From CAWBCR01 sp963787375 (lineage in GTDB: Bacteria; Chloroflexota; Anaerolineae; Aggregatilineales; UBA3940): 20,190 bases of DNA. The notes under the pieces were generated by a model, which saw only the letters and a list, made by a program, of their open reading frames with translations, had not been told where the DNA came from and did no database searches. Every line of letters starts with the position of its first letter. Within the stretch, counting starts at the first letter, position 1. The translations under genes were made by a program, and so were the position numbers. Where the stretch lies: contig CAWBCR010000006.1 in NCBI GenBank assembly GCA_963787375.1, forward strand, positions 1 to 20,190, read 5' to 3'. This document shows positions 1 to 7,576 of this stretch, in pieces.

Positions 1-972
1 TATGTAGTGCCTGATTGTCCAGGCTCCCTCATGGGGAATTTCTCCGCGAATTTGGAGGAAGATCGTCAGAAGACCTGCCAGCCCGGCTATCTTCGCGAGT
101 GTCTCAAACATTGCATAGTAGTGAAAAAACACCGCAGTTCCCGACAAAGCATAAAAACCAATCAACATGAACATAAACACTGGCAAGAACCAGATATTCC
201 GCGTGGTTCTGATTAGCTTGAGGCTTCCCAACAGTAGCAGTACCAGGGTGACTATGATCGCTCCAACAAAGACCTGCAGCGACACTGGGGTCAGAATCAG
301 TCTGTCTGGAAACAGCCGCATGGTGGTTAGACTGCCCAGAAGACCATCCAGAGTGAGAACTGTGCTAAATGGTATTCCAACAGGATACACTCCAGCCTGT
401 TTTGCCACTATTGATTGCGGTAGCAGCGTGCCATAGTAACGCCAGATCACCCCCCAACCAAGCAGGCCGGGCAGCCCCAATGTAGCGAGTAGTATGACCG
501 TAATGAAAGGGGCGTTGTGAGCTTTTCCCCTGTACCCCTTCTATGATGACTGTCAGTCCCACGAGAGCGACCAGGGAGATTCCTTCCGGACGAATCAACG
601 GCGTGAGCCCAAACAGAAGTGACGCTACAAACCGGCGATCAGATATCATGGCGAACAATCCGGTGGCCACGAGTGCCAGGAACAGTGAGACTTCCATCCC
701 GGCAACGCTCGAAAACAGCGTATAAGGGCCGAGCACTGCTAGCCCGAATACCACTGCGCCAAGCGAGGCGTTTGAGGTCAGGCGATATGTGCTCAGGCTG
801 GCTGCCAATCCTGCTACCAGCAAAAAGATTGCATTGACTGCCCGAGAGATCGAAGGAATTGAGTTGGCATCTGTAAGATAGCCAAGTCCACCAAGAAGAA
901 CGGCATATCCAGGCGCAGTCGTTCCCAACACGCGTTCTCCGGGATTATAGGTAAGCCCTGAACCCCGAGCTA
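1..972 (-). pseudogene. GT-C type membrane glycosyltransferase, 3' part (interrupted by IS, frameshifted, runs off the left edge)
   Basis: This is the downstream part of a polytopic membrane glycosyltransferase of the polyprenyl-phosphate-sugar-using GT-C kind (AftB/GT87-like). It opens with ARGSGLTYNPGERV, then hydrophobic segments, an RPEG motif, and later WRYYGTLLPQSIVAKQ, the order typical of these proteins. The reading frame changes near 521-530, at a run of four A and four G on the coding strand. Upstream the frame ends in GVQGK; one base over it continues as APFITVILLATLGLPGLLGW and stays open to position 1. Many Leu/Val/Ile-rich membrane spans follow. The C-terminus lies outside the window. 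The 5' part is at 2123-2287, beyond the IS630 element. The family assignment rests on motifs I recognise; donor and acceptor are unknown. The IS alone should inactivate the gene. Confidence 0.75.
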
Positions 973-2122
973 AATAGGACTGCATAAATCATGCAACACT
1001 GACCAGGTTCAAGACGACGTCCGGTGAAGCGACCAACTCAGCAAAGAAGCCTTCCACCGCGACCAGCAATCGAGACATGGTTTTGAAGAAGTAATTGCTG
1101 GTGACTTGCTCACGGAAGTAACGCCACAGCCGCTCGATAGGGTTGAGGGTGGGCGAGTAGGTTGGCAGGAAGTACAGGCGCAGGTGGCCTTTGAGTTTAG
1201 TCAGCATTTGGTTCACGGCCTGGGTCTTATGAATACGATAATTATCGACTACCACCACAATCTTGCCGGCATCGGCGGGATGAAGACGCAACACCTGAGT
1301 GAGCAGGTGACGGAAGCCGACATTATTCTTGTGGGGCCACACCAGCCAGGCCAGCCAGCCGGTGACGACATTGACCGCGCCAAAGCCATAGGTTTTGTGA
1401 TTCTTCCCCGGTGTATCAACCGAATGCTGCTGACCCACCCGCATCCAGCGCCCGCTCAGGGTGGGCAGCAGGTCGATGTCCACTTCATCAGCGTAGTACA
1501 GCCAGATTTCGCCACGCCGTGCCCGGCGTTCCAGCTTGCGCAGGTAGCGGCGCTTGGGCGTATAGCGTGGGTCGGGGCTGGCAATGCGATGACGTGGACG
1601 CCGCCAGCGCCAGCCCAGGCGCTTCAAATAGCGCTGAACCGTGACCGGATGGACGGGCAAATCCAGATACCCGGTCAGCGTCTGGCTCGACCAGTTCGAG
1701 TGGTTCTTGCCCATCTCGCGTGGCTCCTGCTCCACCGTCTCATCCAATCGTTTCACCTGCTCATCCGTCAGCTTGCGCGGACGACCCGGACTGACCTTTC
1801 GCAGCAGCCCGCTTTCCCCGTGCTCACGGAACGCGGCCAGCGCGCGGCTTACCGTCGAAACGTCACAATTCAGCGCAGCGGCGATCTGCATCCGGCTTTC
1901 ACCTTGCGCTGTTTTCAACACGATTTGACAGCGACGAAAGGTCGTCTTGTCCTGCGTCTTTCGGCTCAGCCGCTCGACCCGCCTGCGCGCCGCACGGCCC
2001 AATTGCAGTATACTCTTTCTCGTAGCCACCTCCTTCTACTACGCTGGTTCTCATTTCTCGCTGAAATGCCCAGCTATCGTAGAGTCGGGTGGCTTTCATT
2101 GCAATCTTTTTGCAGTCCTATT
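973..2122 (-). mobile_element. Complete IS630-family insertion sequence, 1150 bp
   Basis: The element is bounded by inverted repeats that are perfect for the first 12 bases (AATAGGACTGCA at 973-984, its complement at 2111-2122) and continue imperfectly inward for about 20 more. A TA dinucleotide flanks each end (971-972 and 2123-2124), which is the target duplication expected of the IS630/Tc1 superfamily. Deleting the element and one TA rejoins the host glycosyltransferase gene in frame, which fixes both ends to the base. The single transposase gene fills the element. Confidence 0.93.
989..2029 (-). CDS. IS630-family transposase (DDE)
   Basis: This 346-residue transposase performs cut-and-paste movement of its element into TA sites. 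The N-terminal half is a helix-turn-helix region: SRMQIAAALNCDVSTVSRAL at about 45-64, then a second winged-helix-like part with GRPRKLTDEQVKRL from 82. The catalytic DDE_3 domain shows D181 (YYADEVDIDLL), D262 (VVVDNYRIHK) and E299 (SPTLNPIERLW). The 36-residue gap between the last two is normal for IS630. The length is that of an intact member and no frame break is seen. The start is GTG at 2029, directly after an in-frame TAG. A strong AAGGAGG overlaps this start, so the true initiation codon may lie a little downstream. It is probably functional. Confidence 0.93.
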   Translation of the reverse strand: MATRKSILQLGRAARRRVERLSRKTQDKTTFRRCQIVLKTAQGESRMQIAAALNCDVSTVSRALAAFREHGESGLLRKVSPGRPRKLTDEQVKRLDETVEQEPREMGKNHSNWSSQTLTGYLDLPVHPVTVQRYLKRLGWRWRRPRHRIASPDPRYTPKRRYLRKLERRARRGEIWLYYADEVDIDLLPTLSGRWMRVGQQHSVDTPGKNHKTYGFGAVNVVTGWLAWLVWPHKNNVGFRHLLTQVLRLHPADAGKIVVVVDNYRIHKTQAVNQMLTKLKGHLRLYFLPTYSPTLNPIERLWRYFREQVTSNYFFKTMSRLLVAVEGFFAELVASPDVVLNLVSVA

Positions 2123-2287
2123 TAGATTGGCCGCATATCGATACGTGATGAATGCATCATCGAGCAATGTGTCGTGAATGCGGATATGGGCTGCAGCAGT
2201 TAGCAGAGTAAAAACGAATACAATAAGAATGGCGACAGTAGTCTGAACCGAGAGTTTCGGTTTTCGCATTGCAGTCAAAGCTTCCAT
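2123..2287 (-). pseudogene. GT-C type membrane glycosyltransferase, 5' part (interrupted by IS630)
   Basis: This is the N-terminal 55 codons of the gene whose remainder is at 1-972. ATG at 2287 is preceded by GGGAGGA at 2292-2298 with good spacing; a second ATG six codons later lacks such a site. The peptide has a first membrane span (about 18-34) followed by LLDDAFITYRYAANL. The acidic pair D43-D44 sits in the first periplasmic loop, where GT-C enzymes keep their catalytic aspartate. The IS entered at the TA of the Leu55 codon CTA. Translation now runs into the element for eight codons and stops. Joining CTA to GCT CGG GGT on the far side gives the family-typical sequence AANLARGSGLTYNPGERV. 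Confidence 0.8.
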
Positions 2288-2508
2288 TTGATCCTCCCAC
2301 ATCAACATGGCCCTGTTGAGTGAATGCTTCCGCCGTGCGCTGGTAGCTGCGAGCAAAAAAAGAAACAGCCTGAGCGAAGTGCCACACCGCACAAAGGATC
2401 GGTTGTACATAGTCGGGTGCGTTGCGCGCGATTCTTTGCCCTTGCCGTCTGGTGGGGCTCGTTAGCAAACTCTAACCCCCCGTTATACGGATGATCAACG
2501 CCAACCCC

Positions 2509-2538
2509 TTGACTCTTTCCCCCGTTCCACCCTACAAT
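2509..2538 (+). promoter_or_regulatory. Sigma-70-type promoter with no recognised downstream gene
   Basis: TTGACT (2509-2514) and TACAAT (2533-2538) are separated by 18 bases. The predicted start, near 2545, falls on the palindrome described next. No protein-coding gene follows on this strand. Confidence 0.6.
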
Positions 2539-2545
2539 ACCTACA

Positions 2546-2557
2546 GAACATAAGTTC
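2546..2557. promoter_or_regulatory. LexA/DinR-like palindrome GAAC-ATAA-GTTC
   Basis: The palindrome AGAAC-ATAA-GTTCT covers 2545-2558 and its core matches the Gram-positive type SOS box GAAC-N4-GTTC. It begins eight bases after the -10 hexamer, a position where a bound repressor would block transcription. The match is by eye; a 12-base palindrome can also be a hairpin in the transcript. Confidence 0.45.
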
Positions 2558-2564
2558 TACCAGC

Positions 2565-2580
2565 TTCGCCGCAAGGCGAA
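2565..2580 (+). other. GNRA-capped hairpin in the putative leader or ncRNA
   Basis: TTCGCC-GCAA-GGCGAA forms a perfect 6-bp stem closed by a GCAA tetraloop, about 20 bases after the predicted transcription start at 2545. GNRA loops are common in structured RNAs. I do not recognise a known RNA family here. Confidence 0.4.
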
Positions 2581-3032
2581 ACGCACTATCTCACGGCGCT
2601 TCGCGCGCTCGCCGCGCCCGCAGCGGGACCACCGGCAGAGGGATATTGATGGTCCCCCCGCCGCCTGCTAACGTCGCGACCCGCGCGCCGCGCCCGCCCC
2701 ATCCGCCGCCTGTGCAGGTTATGATTGCCGCGCAGGGGGCGCTCGGCGGCGAGAAGGAAGGACATCGGTCACACGGGATTCCGCATCACAGCGCCCCTAG
2801 CGCGCCCGCCGCGAGATTGTCAACCCGTCTTAGGCGGAGGCGGCGGCGGGAGAGTCAGGCGCTCGGAAGGTCGATGGCAGCTTGCCGCGCTTCGGCAGCC
2901 ATCGTGTGCAGGGAGCCGCGCCCACAGCTTCGGCTCCCCCCCGTCGTGTTCCACCGGCCACAAGCTATCCGTGGGCACCCACAAATTGAATACAGCGCCA
3001 CATCCGGGGGGTTTTCTCCCCACTCCCTCCGG

Positions 3033-4252
3033 TTCACGCTCCGACACTTATTAGGGCAGGAGGAGCGGTAGAAAGGGCAAAGGGGCAAAGGGGATCAGGT
3101 AAAAGCAAACCAGGCAGGGATCGGGAATGAGTTGACATGAGGAAGTTGAAGACGCGCAGCCCAAGACGAAACAGAGAAAAGGGCGTTGTGGTATGGCTGC
3201 GTTTGGCGACCGGATAGGTGTCAGGGTCGGTCAGGGCCAGGGTACCAGCCGTCAGGGTTAGAGCCTGAGCGAGCGCCATGACCAACAGCAGACGGTTCGC
3301 ATGATCCGGGGCGAAGATATGGGATGCCTGCCACTGCCAGCCATCGCTCTTGAGGTCGCGGAAACCGGCTTCCTGCCAGTAGCGCACAGCGTACAGCGAG
3401 CCGGTAATGTGGGGTGCATTGGTGATCAGGCACCAGGGTTCTTCGTAATCTGGCAGCCAGATCAGATGGACGTAGACCACGATCCAACCCGCCTTCTTGA
3501 ACACCTCTCCCCGACCCTGCCAGCTTTGGCCGCGCTTCACCAGGCACGTCAACGGATAAATGGTCCCCTGACCGGTTCGGAAGCGCGTCGACTTCTGCAC
3601 GCGGAACAGAAAGTGCCAGCCCAGGGCCTGAACGGCCCGCACCAGGTCAGGCGAACAGCCAATCCCCCGGTCCGCCTGAACCAGCGGCAGACAACCCGCC
3701 GGCACCGCCGGAGCGATCCATTCCAACAGGGTCTGGATCAGCACCACCTGCTTCATGGGCCATCGGTCGGGAGGATAACACCACCAGGCCAGCGGAATGC
3801 AACAGCCGTGATAGGCCAGTCCGACCATCATGACACTCAACCGCTGACCCAGTTTCGTCTCATCCACCAGCAGCATGATCGTCGGGTCCCCGTACCAGGC
3901 CAACACCGCTCGCGCCCACGCCCGGCAGCACATCTGCCAGTTCACGCGCTCATTGTCCACGAAGCGTTCCAGCCGCCGTTGGACTGTCATCGGTTTGCCC
4001 ATCATCCCCAATGTCTCGCTGACCCGGCTCGGTGCACAGTGCCGGGCGGTGATCATCCCCAGGCTGTACATGGCCACATTCAGCCTCTGCCAGTACCCCA
4101 GACACGCGAAGGCTTGCGCAATGTGCCCACACAGCGTATATATTTGTTCCAAACTCATCAGGCTTCATCACCTTTCTCAGGGTGTTTGATGTTGCAACCT
4201 GATGAGTCTATTCCTTTCCCTCATTCCCTCACCAAAAGTGTCGGAGCGTGAA
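3033..4252 (-). mobile_element. Complete IS4-family insertion sequence, 1220 bp
   Basis: Perfect 17-bp terminal inverted repeats (TTCACGCTCCGACACTT at 3033-3049, its complement at 4236-4252) are flanked by a 10-bp direct repeat CTCCCTCCGG (3023-3032 and 4253-4262). A 10-12 bp target duplication suits the IS4 family. The target is a palindromic, CCCTCCGGGAGAGGGG-like intergenic sequence. One transposase gene fills the element. Confidence 0.92.
3034..4158 (-). CDS. IS4-family transposase (DDE, YREK motif)
   Basis: This 374-residue transposase shows the IS4 catalytic residues D99 (LLVDETKLG), D163 (LVQADRGIG) and E263. The last is embedded in an exact Y-x2-R-x3-E-x6-K signature: Y256, R259, E263, K270 (YAVRYWQEAGFRDLK). 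ATG at 4158 is chosen; an AAAGGTG lies about 12 bases upstream, so the ribosome site is only moderate. The stop codon TGA (3036-3034) lies inside the terminal inverted repeat, so the element end supplies the stop. No frame break is seen and it is probably functional. Confidence 0.9.
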   Translation of the reverse strand: MSLEQIYTLCGHIAQAFACLGYWQRLNVAMYSLGMITARHCAPSRVSETLGMMGKPMTVQRRLERFVDNERVNWQMCCRAWARAVLAWYGDPTIMLLVDETKLGQRLSVMMVGLAYHGCCIPLAWWCYPPDRWPMKQVVLIQTLLEWIAPAVPAGCLPLVQADRGIGCSPDLVRAVQALGWHFLFRVQKSTRFRTGQGTIYPLTCLVKRGQSWQGRGEVFKKAGWIVVYVHLIWLPDYEEPWCLITNAPHITGSLYAVRYWQEAGFRDLKSDGWQWQASHIFAPDHANRLLLVMALAQALTLTAGTLALTDPDTYPVAKRSHTTTPFSLFRLGLRVFNFLMSTHSRSLPGLLLPDPLCPFALSTAPPALISVGA

Positions 4253-4262
4253 CTCCCTCCGG

Positions 4263-4366
4263 GAGAGGGGCCGGGGGTGAGGGGTCTCTGCGCTCTCTGC
4301 GGCCTCTGCGGTTAGTCTTCTTCTTCCTCTTCCTTTGCGCCCTTCGCGCCTTTGCGGTGAAGGCTC
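4263..4366. repeat. Intergenic repeat, copy 1 (CTCTCTGCGGCCTCTGCG)
   Basis: The right half of the palindromic sequence split by the IS4 element is followed by pyrimidine-rich, CTCTGCGG-containing sequence. The 18-mer CTCTCTGCGGCCTCTGCG at 4293-4310 recurs exactly at 8666-8683. In both places it is followed by CGGTTRGTCTT-like sequence. It lies downstream of the serine hydrolase gene. Confidence 0.6.
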
Positions 4367-5546
4367 TTATTCTTCTCCCCACCCCGCCCCGAACAGCGCC
4401 GCGACGTAATCCAGCGCCGCGCCCAGGTAGCCGCCGGTCTTGAACGTCGCCGACGAGAACGCCACCACCGCCTTCGCCGACCGCTCCCCCTGCGCCAGCG
4501 TCACCACCACCGCCTCGTTGATGTGCCAGCGGTTCAGCGTCCAGTCGGCGGGCGAGATCGTGCCGTTCTTGCCGTACATGCTGAACGTGATGTCGGGGTG
4601 GCGCGCCTGCGCGGCAGCCAGCGCCCGGTCCATCTGCGTGACGTAGTCCGGGTCGGGGATGCCCATCAGCGCCCTGGCCCGCGCCACCCCATCTATGACC
4701 GCCTGTCGATAGGCGGCGTTGGTCGGGTAGGCGACCGGGTCGCGGTAGCTGCGCAGCGCCACGGCCCGTGCAACCGCCGCCTCGATGGACTGCGGCGTCT
4801 CCAACATCTCGAAATAGCTGACCAGCGCGTCAAGCGTGATCGGGTTGGGGATGCCGTCGGGGAAATCGCTGGTGGCGGGCTCGGCCAGCCGGTCGGTCGT
4901 GACGCCGTTGACCGGGTAGTAGCCCCACTGGGTCAGCCCGATGGACGCGGGCAGCGCCAGCACGTCGTGGACGAAATCGTTGAACGCGTCGAGCGCCTGG
5001 CCGACGTGGTCGCGCCCGACGGCATCGGCCAGCACGCGGGCCGCCGCGCCGTTGTTCGAGCTGACGATCATGCGGTAGGCGTCGCTGGCGGGCTGCCTGT
5101 CAGTCGCCGGGGACATGGCCAGCGCCGGGTTCTTGAACAGCGCGTACAGCAGGATCAGCGCCTTGACGGTGCTGGCCGCGCGCTCAAACTCGCCGCCGCG
5201 CAGGTCGATGGCGAGGTTGGGGCGGCCCAGCGGATGCGCCACCAGCCGCACGTGGCTGTCGTCGGCGGCCTGCACCGCACTGACAATACGCGGTTGCCAC
5301 GCAGCGCGCAGCGCGGGCAGCGGGTCGGGCGTAGCGGTCGGCGTCGATGTGGGGCGCGGCGTGGCGCTCGGCGGCGGGTCGGTTGGCGGCGGCGGTGGGC
5401 GTGCGGGTCGGCGTGGGCGCAGCGACCGGCGCGGCGGTCATCGCGCTGGCTGCCCGGCACGATTCGAGCAGCGCAGCCAGCCCGGCCAGCGCCGTCGCCC
5501 GGTAGAAGTCGCGTCGGGAAAGGGAACGATCGGATGAGGGCTTCAT
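4367..5546 (-). CDS. Tat-exported lipoprotein serine hydrolase, class A beta-lactamase fold (one frameshift in the linker)
   Basis: The protein is about 390 residues after correction. The N-terminus (ATG at 5546) carries SLSRRDFYRATALAGLAALLESC, a twin-arginine signal ending in a lipobox-like cysteine. A Pro/Thr linker and then a serine hydrolase domain follow. That domain has STVK (SxxK nucleophile motif), SSNNGAA (in place of SDN) and YGKNGTIS (in place of KTG), the order found in class A beta-lactamases and related peptidases. The altered second and third motifs make true beta-lactam resistance doubtful; a cell-wall or unknown esterase/peptidase role outside the membrane fits better. Signal and catalytic domain are in different frames. 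The switch is one extra base in the GCC-rich linker, roughly 5340-5410, after which PSATPRPTSTPTATPDPL continues. Transcription appears leaderless. Confidence 0.75.
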
Positions 5547-5554
5547 AGGGCGTC

Positions 5555-5560
5555 ATTATA
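5555..5560 (-). promoter_or_regulatory. TATAAT -10 box, leaderless promoter of the serine hydrolase gene
   Basis: On the minus strand TATAAT ends eight bases before the ATG at 5546, so transcription should start at or within a base or two of the start codon. No ribosome binding site can fit. The -35 region is poor. Confidence 0.6.
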
Positions 5561-5633
5561 GCGCGTCCGATGCGATAGGGCCTGTTTGACCTCATCCCCG
5601 TCCGCGCCAGCGGTCCGGCAGAGTGAGCTTCCG

Positions 5634-5662
5634 TTGACAACCCTCCACCCATTCGTTACCAT
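5634..5662 (+). promoter_or_regulatory. Promoter of the SRP RNA gene
   Basis: TTGACA (5634-5639), a 17-base spacer and TACCAT (5657-5662) lie directly before the SRP RNA. The predicted start, about 5669, matches the RNA's 5' end. Confidence 0.75.
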
Positions 5663-5668
5663 TGGGCT

Positions 5669-5802
5669 GCCTGGGGACAGCGGAGAGGGCCGGGTCCTGC
5701 GCGGCGGATGCCGTCGAACCTGGTCAGGTCCGAGAGGAAGCAGCCATCAGGCGAGCCATCCGGGTGCCGCAGGGTCGCCTGGTCCTCTCCCCTGTCCCTA
5801 GG
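5669..5802 (+). ncRNA. ffs: Signal recognition particle RNA (4.5S/ffs type)
   Basis: The RNA scaffolds the Ffh protein for co-translational membrane targeting. The conserved domain IV is plain: CTGGTCAGGTCCGAGAGGAA followed by GCAGCC, with the opposite strand GGGTGCCGCAGGGTCGCCTGG. The tip tetraloop reads GAGA rather than the commoner GGAA, but still fits GNRA. The ends pair over a long helix: CTGGGGACAG (5671-5680) with CTGTCCCTAG (5792-5801), and GGAGAGG with CCTCTCC inside it. The length, about 134 nt, suits a bacterial SRP RNA without an Alu domain. The exact ends are inferred from pairing and the promoter. Confidence 0.92.
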
Positions 5803-5854
5803 CGCGATCTTCTTCCCCGGCCCGCCCCGATTTCCCTCCCTGCCCGCTGGCGGC

Positions 5855-5860
5855 TATACT
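5855..5860 (+). promoter_or_regulatory. Possible -10 box for the DUF348/G5/3D gene
   Basis: TATACT lies 62 bases before the ATG at 5923. The -35 region is weak, and read-through from the SRP RNA promoter is an alternative. Confidence 0.35.
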
Positions 5861-5922
5861 GTGCCTGTGACAGATCAACCACGTATGCTGCCCAGTTCTA
5901 TCCAGCCCGCCCGGTGCCCCGC

Positions 5923-7464
5923 ATGACGCGCTCGCGGCTGCCCCTGCCCGGCGAGAAGCCGGTAAGCGTATGGCGTCCGCGCCGCCACCCGCAGACGAAT
6001 CCCTGGATGCGGGTGCATCCCGGCCCGCTGTGGCGGCTGCTGCCGTGGCTGCTGGGCGCGCTGGCGATCCTGGCCGGGTGGCAGGTGTGGGTGCGCACCG
6101 CCGTCCCGGTGACGGTCGTCGTCAACGGCGAGCCGCTGAATGTTCGCCACGCACCGCCGCACCGTCGACGGCGCGATCCACGCGGCAGGCGTCGGGCCGG
6201 GCGAGGCGGTGTACCTCGACCCGCCCGGCGATACGCCCCTCAGCCCGCAGTTGGTGATCACCGTGGGGCAGATGCGCACGGTGCTGGTCCACGTCGACGG
6301 GCAGACGCTGATCGGCAGCGCGCACCTCACCGACCCGCGCGCCATCGTGCAGGCGCTGGGCGTGGCGCTGGCCCCCGGCGACGCGTTACGTGTCGACCGG
6401 GCGGTGCGGCCCACCCGCGCCGAGATCGCCGCCGACCCGGCGCTGGCGCGCGTGCCCGCCCTGCCCCGCGAGATCACCGTCGTGCACCCGGTGATCGTCG
6501 TCGTCGACGAGGGCGGGCAGCGGGTGTCGTTCAGCACCACCCAGCCGACCGTCGGCGAGGCGCTGATCGCCGCCGGCTACGCGCTGTACGAGGCCGACTC
6601 GATCAGCCCGCCAATTGGCACGCCGCTCGACGGGCCGGGGCCGTTTGCCGTGACGCTCAGCCGCGCCGCGCCGGTCGTCGTCCGCGCCGACGGGCACACG
6701 GCGCTGGTGCGCACCCATCAGCCGACGGTCGGTGGGCTGCTGAACGAGCTGGGGCTGGCGCTGACCGACGGCGATTACGCCGTGCCGGGCCTCGACGCGC
6801 CGCTGCCTGCCGGCGACGAGGTGCGCGTGGTGCGCGTGCGCGAGGCGGCGGCCATCGAGACGGAGCCGATCCCGTTCGAGACGGTCTACGTGCCCGACCC
6901 CGACGCGGAGCTGGATCAGCTCAGGGTGCTGTCAGACGGCAGCGAGGGCACGCTGGAGCGGCACATCCTTACCCGCTACGAGGACAGCGTTGCGGTCAGC
7001 CAGTCGGTCGAGGGCGAATGGGTCACGCAGCAGCCGCAGGCGCGGGTGGTGGCCTACGGCACGCGCACCGTGCTGCGCACCCTCCAGACGCGCTACGGGA
7101 CGTTCCAGTACTGGCGCAAACTGCGCGTGCTGGCGACCTCCTACAGCCCATCGACCGCCGGCTACCGGCAGCCCGGCGACCCGCGCTTCGGCCTGTCGGC
7201 CACCGGCGAGCGAGTCGTGCACTGGGCGTGGTGGCGGTCGATCCGCGCGTGATCCCGCTGTACACGTACGTGTATATTCCCGGCTACGGGCCCGGTCGTG
7301 CGCTCGACGTGGGCGGGGCAGTCAAAGGCAGCCGCCTCGACCTGGGCTACAGCGACGCGGACCTCGTGCTGTGGAACGACTGGGTCGACGTGTACCTGCT
7401 GACGCCCATCCCGCCGCCCGCGCAGATGATCTGGGTGCTGCCCGGCAGCGACGAGGGGGGATAG
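5923..7464 (+). CDS. DUF348-G5-3D domain cell-wall protein (YabE/Rpf-like), two frameshifts
   Basis: The protein is about 513 residues after correction. It has a short basic N-terminus, a membrane anchor at about 37-56, three or four DUF348 repeats (near 63-105, 115-160, 183-230 and 249-295; for example VVVNGEPLNVR and VVVRADGHTALVRTHQPTVG), and a G5 domain (about 315-380). It ends in a C-terminal 3D domain (LRVLATSYSPS to VVAVDPRVIPLYTYVYIPGYG, then DVGGAVKG and LDLGYSD). Such proteins act at the outer face of the membrane on peptidoglycan; the 3D domain resembles the MltA lytic transglycosylase barrel and keeps its aspartates. The frame shifts by one extra C near 6147, where NVR(T)HRRTVDG should read through. 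It shifts back by one missing base near 7219-7224, just before GVVAVDP. Domain order is otherwise complete, so either base errors or recent decay would explain it. Confidence 0.8.
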   Translation: MTRSRLPLPGEKPVSVWRPRRHPQTNPWMRVHPGPLWRLLPWLLGALAILAGWQVWVRTAVPVTVVVNGEPLNVRHAPPHRRRRDPRGRRRAGRGGVPRPARRYAPQPAVGDHRGADAHGAGPRRRADADRQRAPHRPARHRAGAGRGAGPRRRVTCRPGGAAHPRRDRRRPGAGARARPAPRDHRRAPGDRRRRRGRAAGVVQHHPADRRRGADRRRLRAVRGRLDQPANWHAARRAGAVCRDAQPRRAGRRPRRRAHGAGAHPSADGRWAAERAGAGADRRRLRRAGPRRAAACRRRGARGARARGGGHRDGADPVRDGLRARPRRGAGSAQGAVRRQRGHAGAAHPYPLRGQRCGQPVGRGRMGHAAAAGAGGGLRHAHRAAHPPDALRDVPVLAQTARAGDLLQPIDRRLPAARRPALRPVGHRRASRALGVVAVDPRVIPLYTYVYIPGYGPGRALDVGGAVKGSRLDLGYSDADLVLWNDWVDVYLLTPIPPPAQMIWVLPGSDEGG

Positions 7465-7510
7465 GGGCACATCCAGCGCGGCGCGGCTTCCCTTCCACCT
7501 GCAACCGGCC

Positions 7511-7516
7511 TACAAT
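7511..7516 (+). promoter_or_regulatory. -10 box for the LLM oxidoreductase gene
   Basis: TACAAT lies 60 bases before the ATG, giving a leader of about 50 nt that contains AGGAGG. The -35 hexamer is not clear. Confidence 0.45.
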
Positions 7517-7576
7517 CGTCGGCATATCCCAACCCCGTTTCACCACGGCAAACCATCCACGTCACAGGAGGCTGCG

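Larger units (their letters stand above)
2288..3022. other. 735-bp stretch without a convincing gene
   Basis: Open frames here, such as one at 2646-3071, read as low-complexity Pro/Arg/His peptides, run into the neighbouring IS end, and lack ribosome sites, so I do not call them. The stretch contains a promoter at 2509-2538, an SOS-box-like palindrome at 2546-2557 and a GNRA-capped hairpin at 2565-2580. These are followed by very GC-rich sequence with further short hairpins (for example around 2885-2900). A non-coding transcript or the remains of a lost gene are both possible. Confidence 0.5.

Noticed and set aside
1106..2125. 339-codon plus-strand open frame
   Set aside because: It is antisense to the IS630 transposase, whose DDE residues, helix-turn-helix and ends are all consistent; the product reads as a shadow.
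2646..3071. 141-codon plus-strand open frame downstream of the orphan promoter
   Set aside because: Low-complexity Pro/Arg/Ser composition, no ribosome site, and it runs through the IS4 target duplication and terminal repeat, so it cannot be an old gene.
3301..4251. 316-codon plus-strand open frame
   Set aside because: Antisense to the IS4 transposase with its exact YREK signature; His/Pro/Arg-rich shadow.
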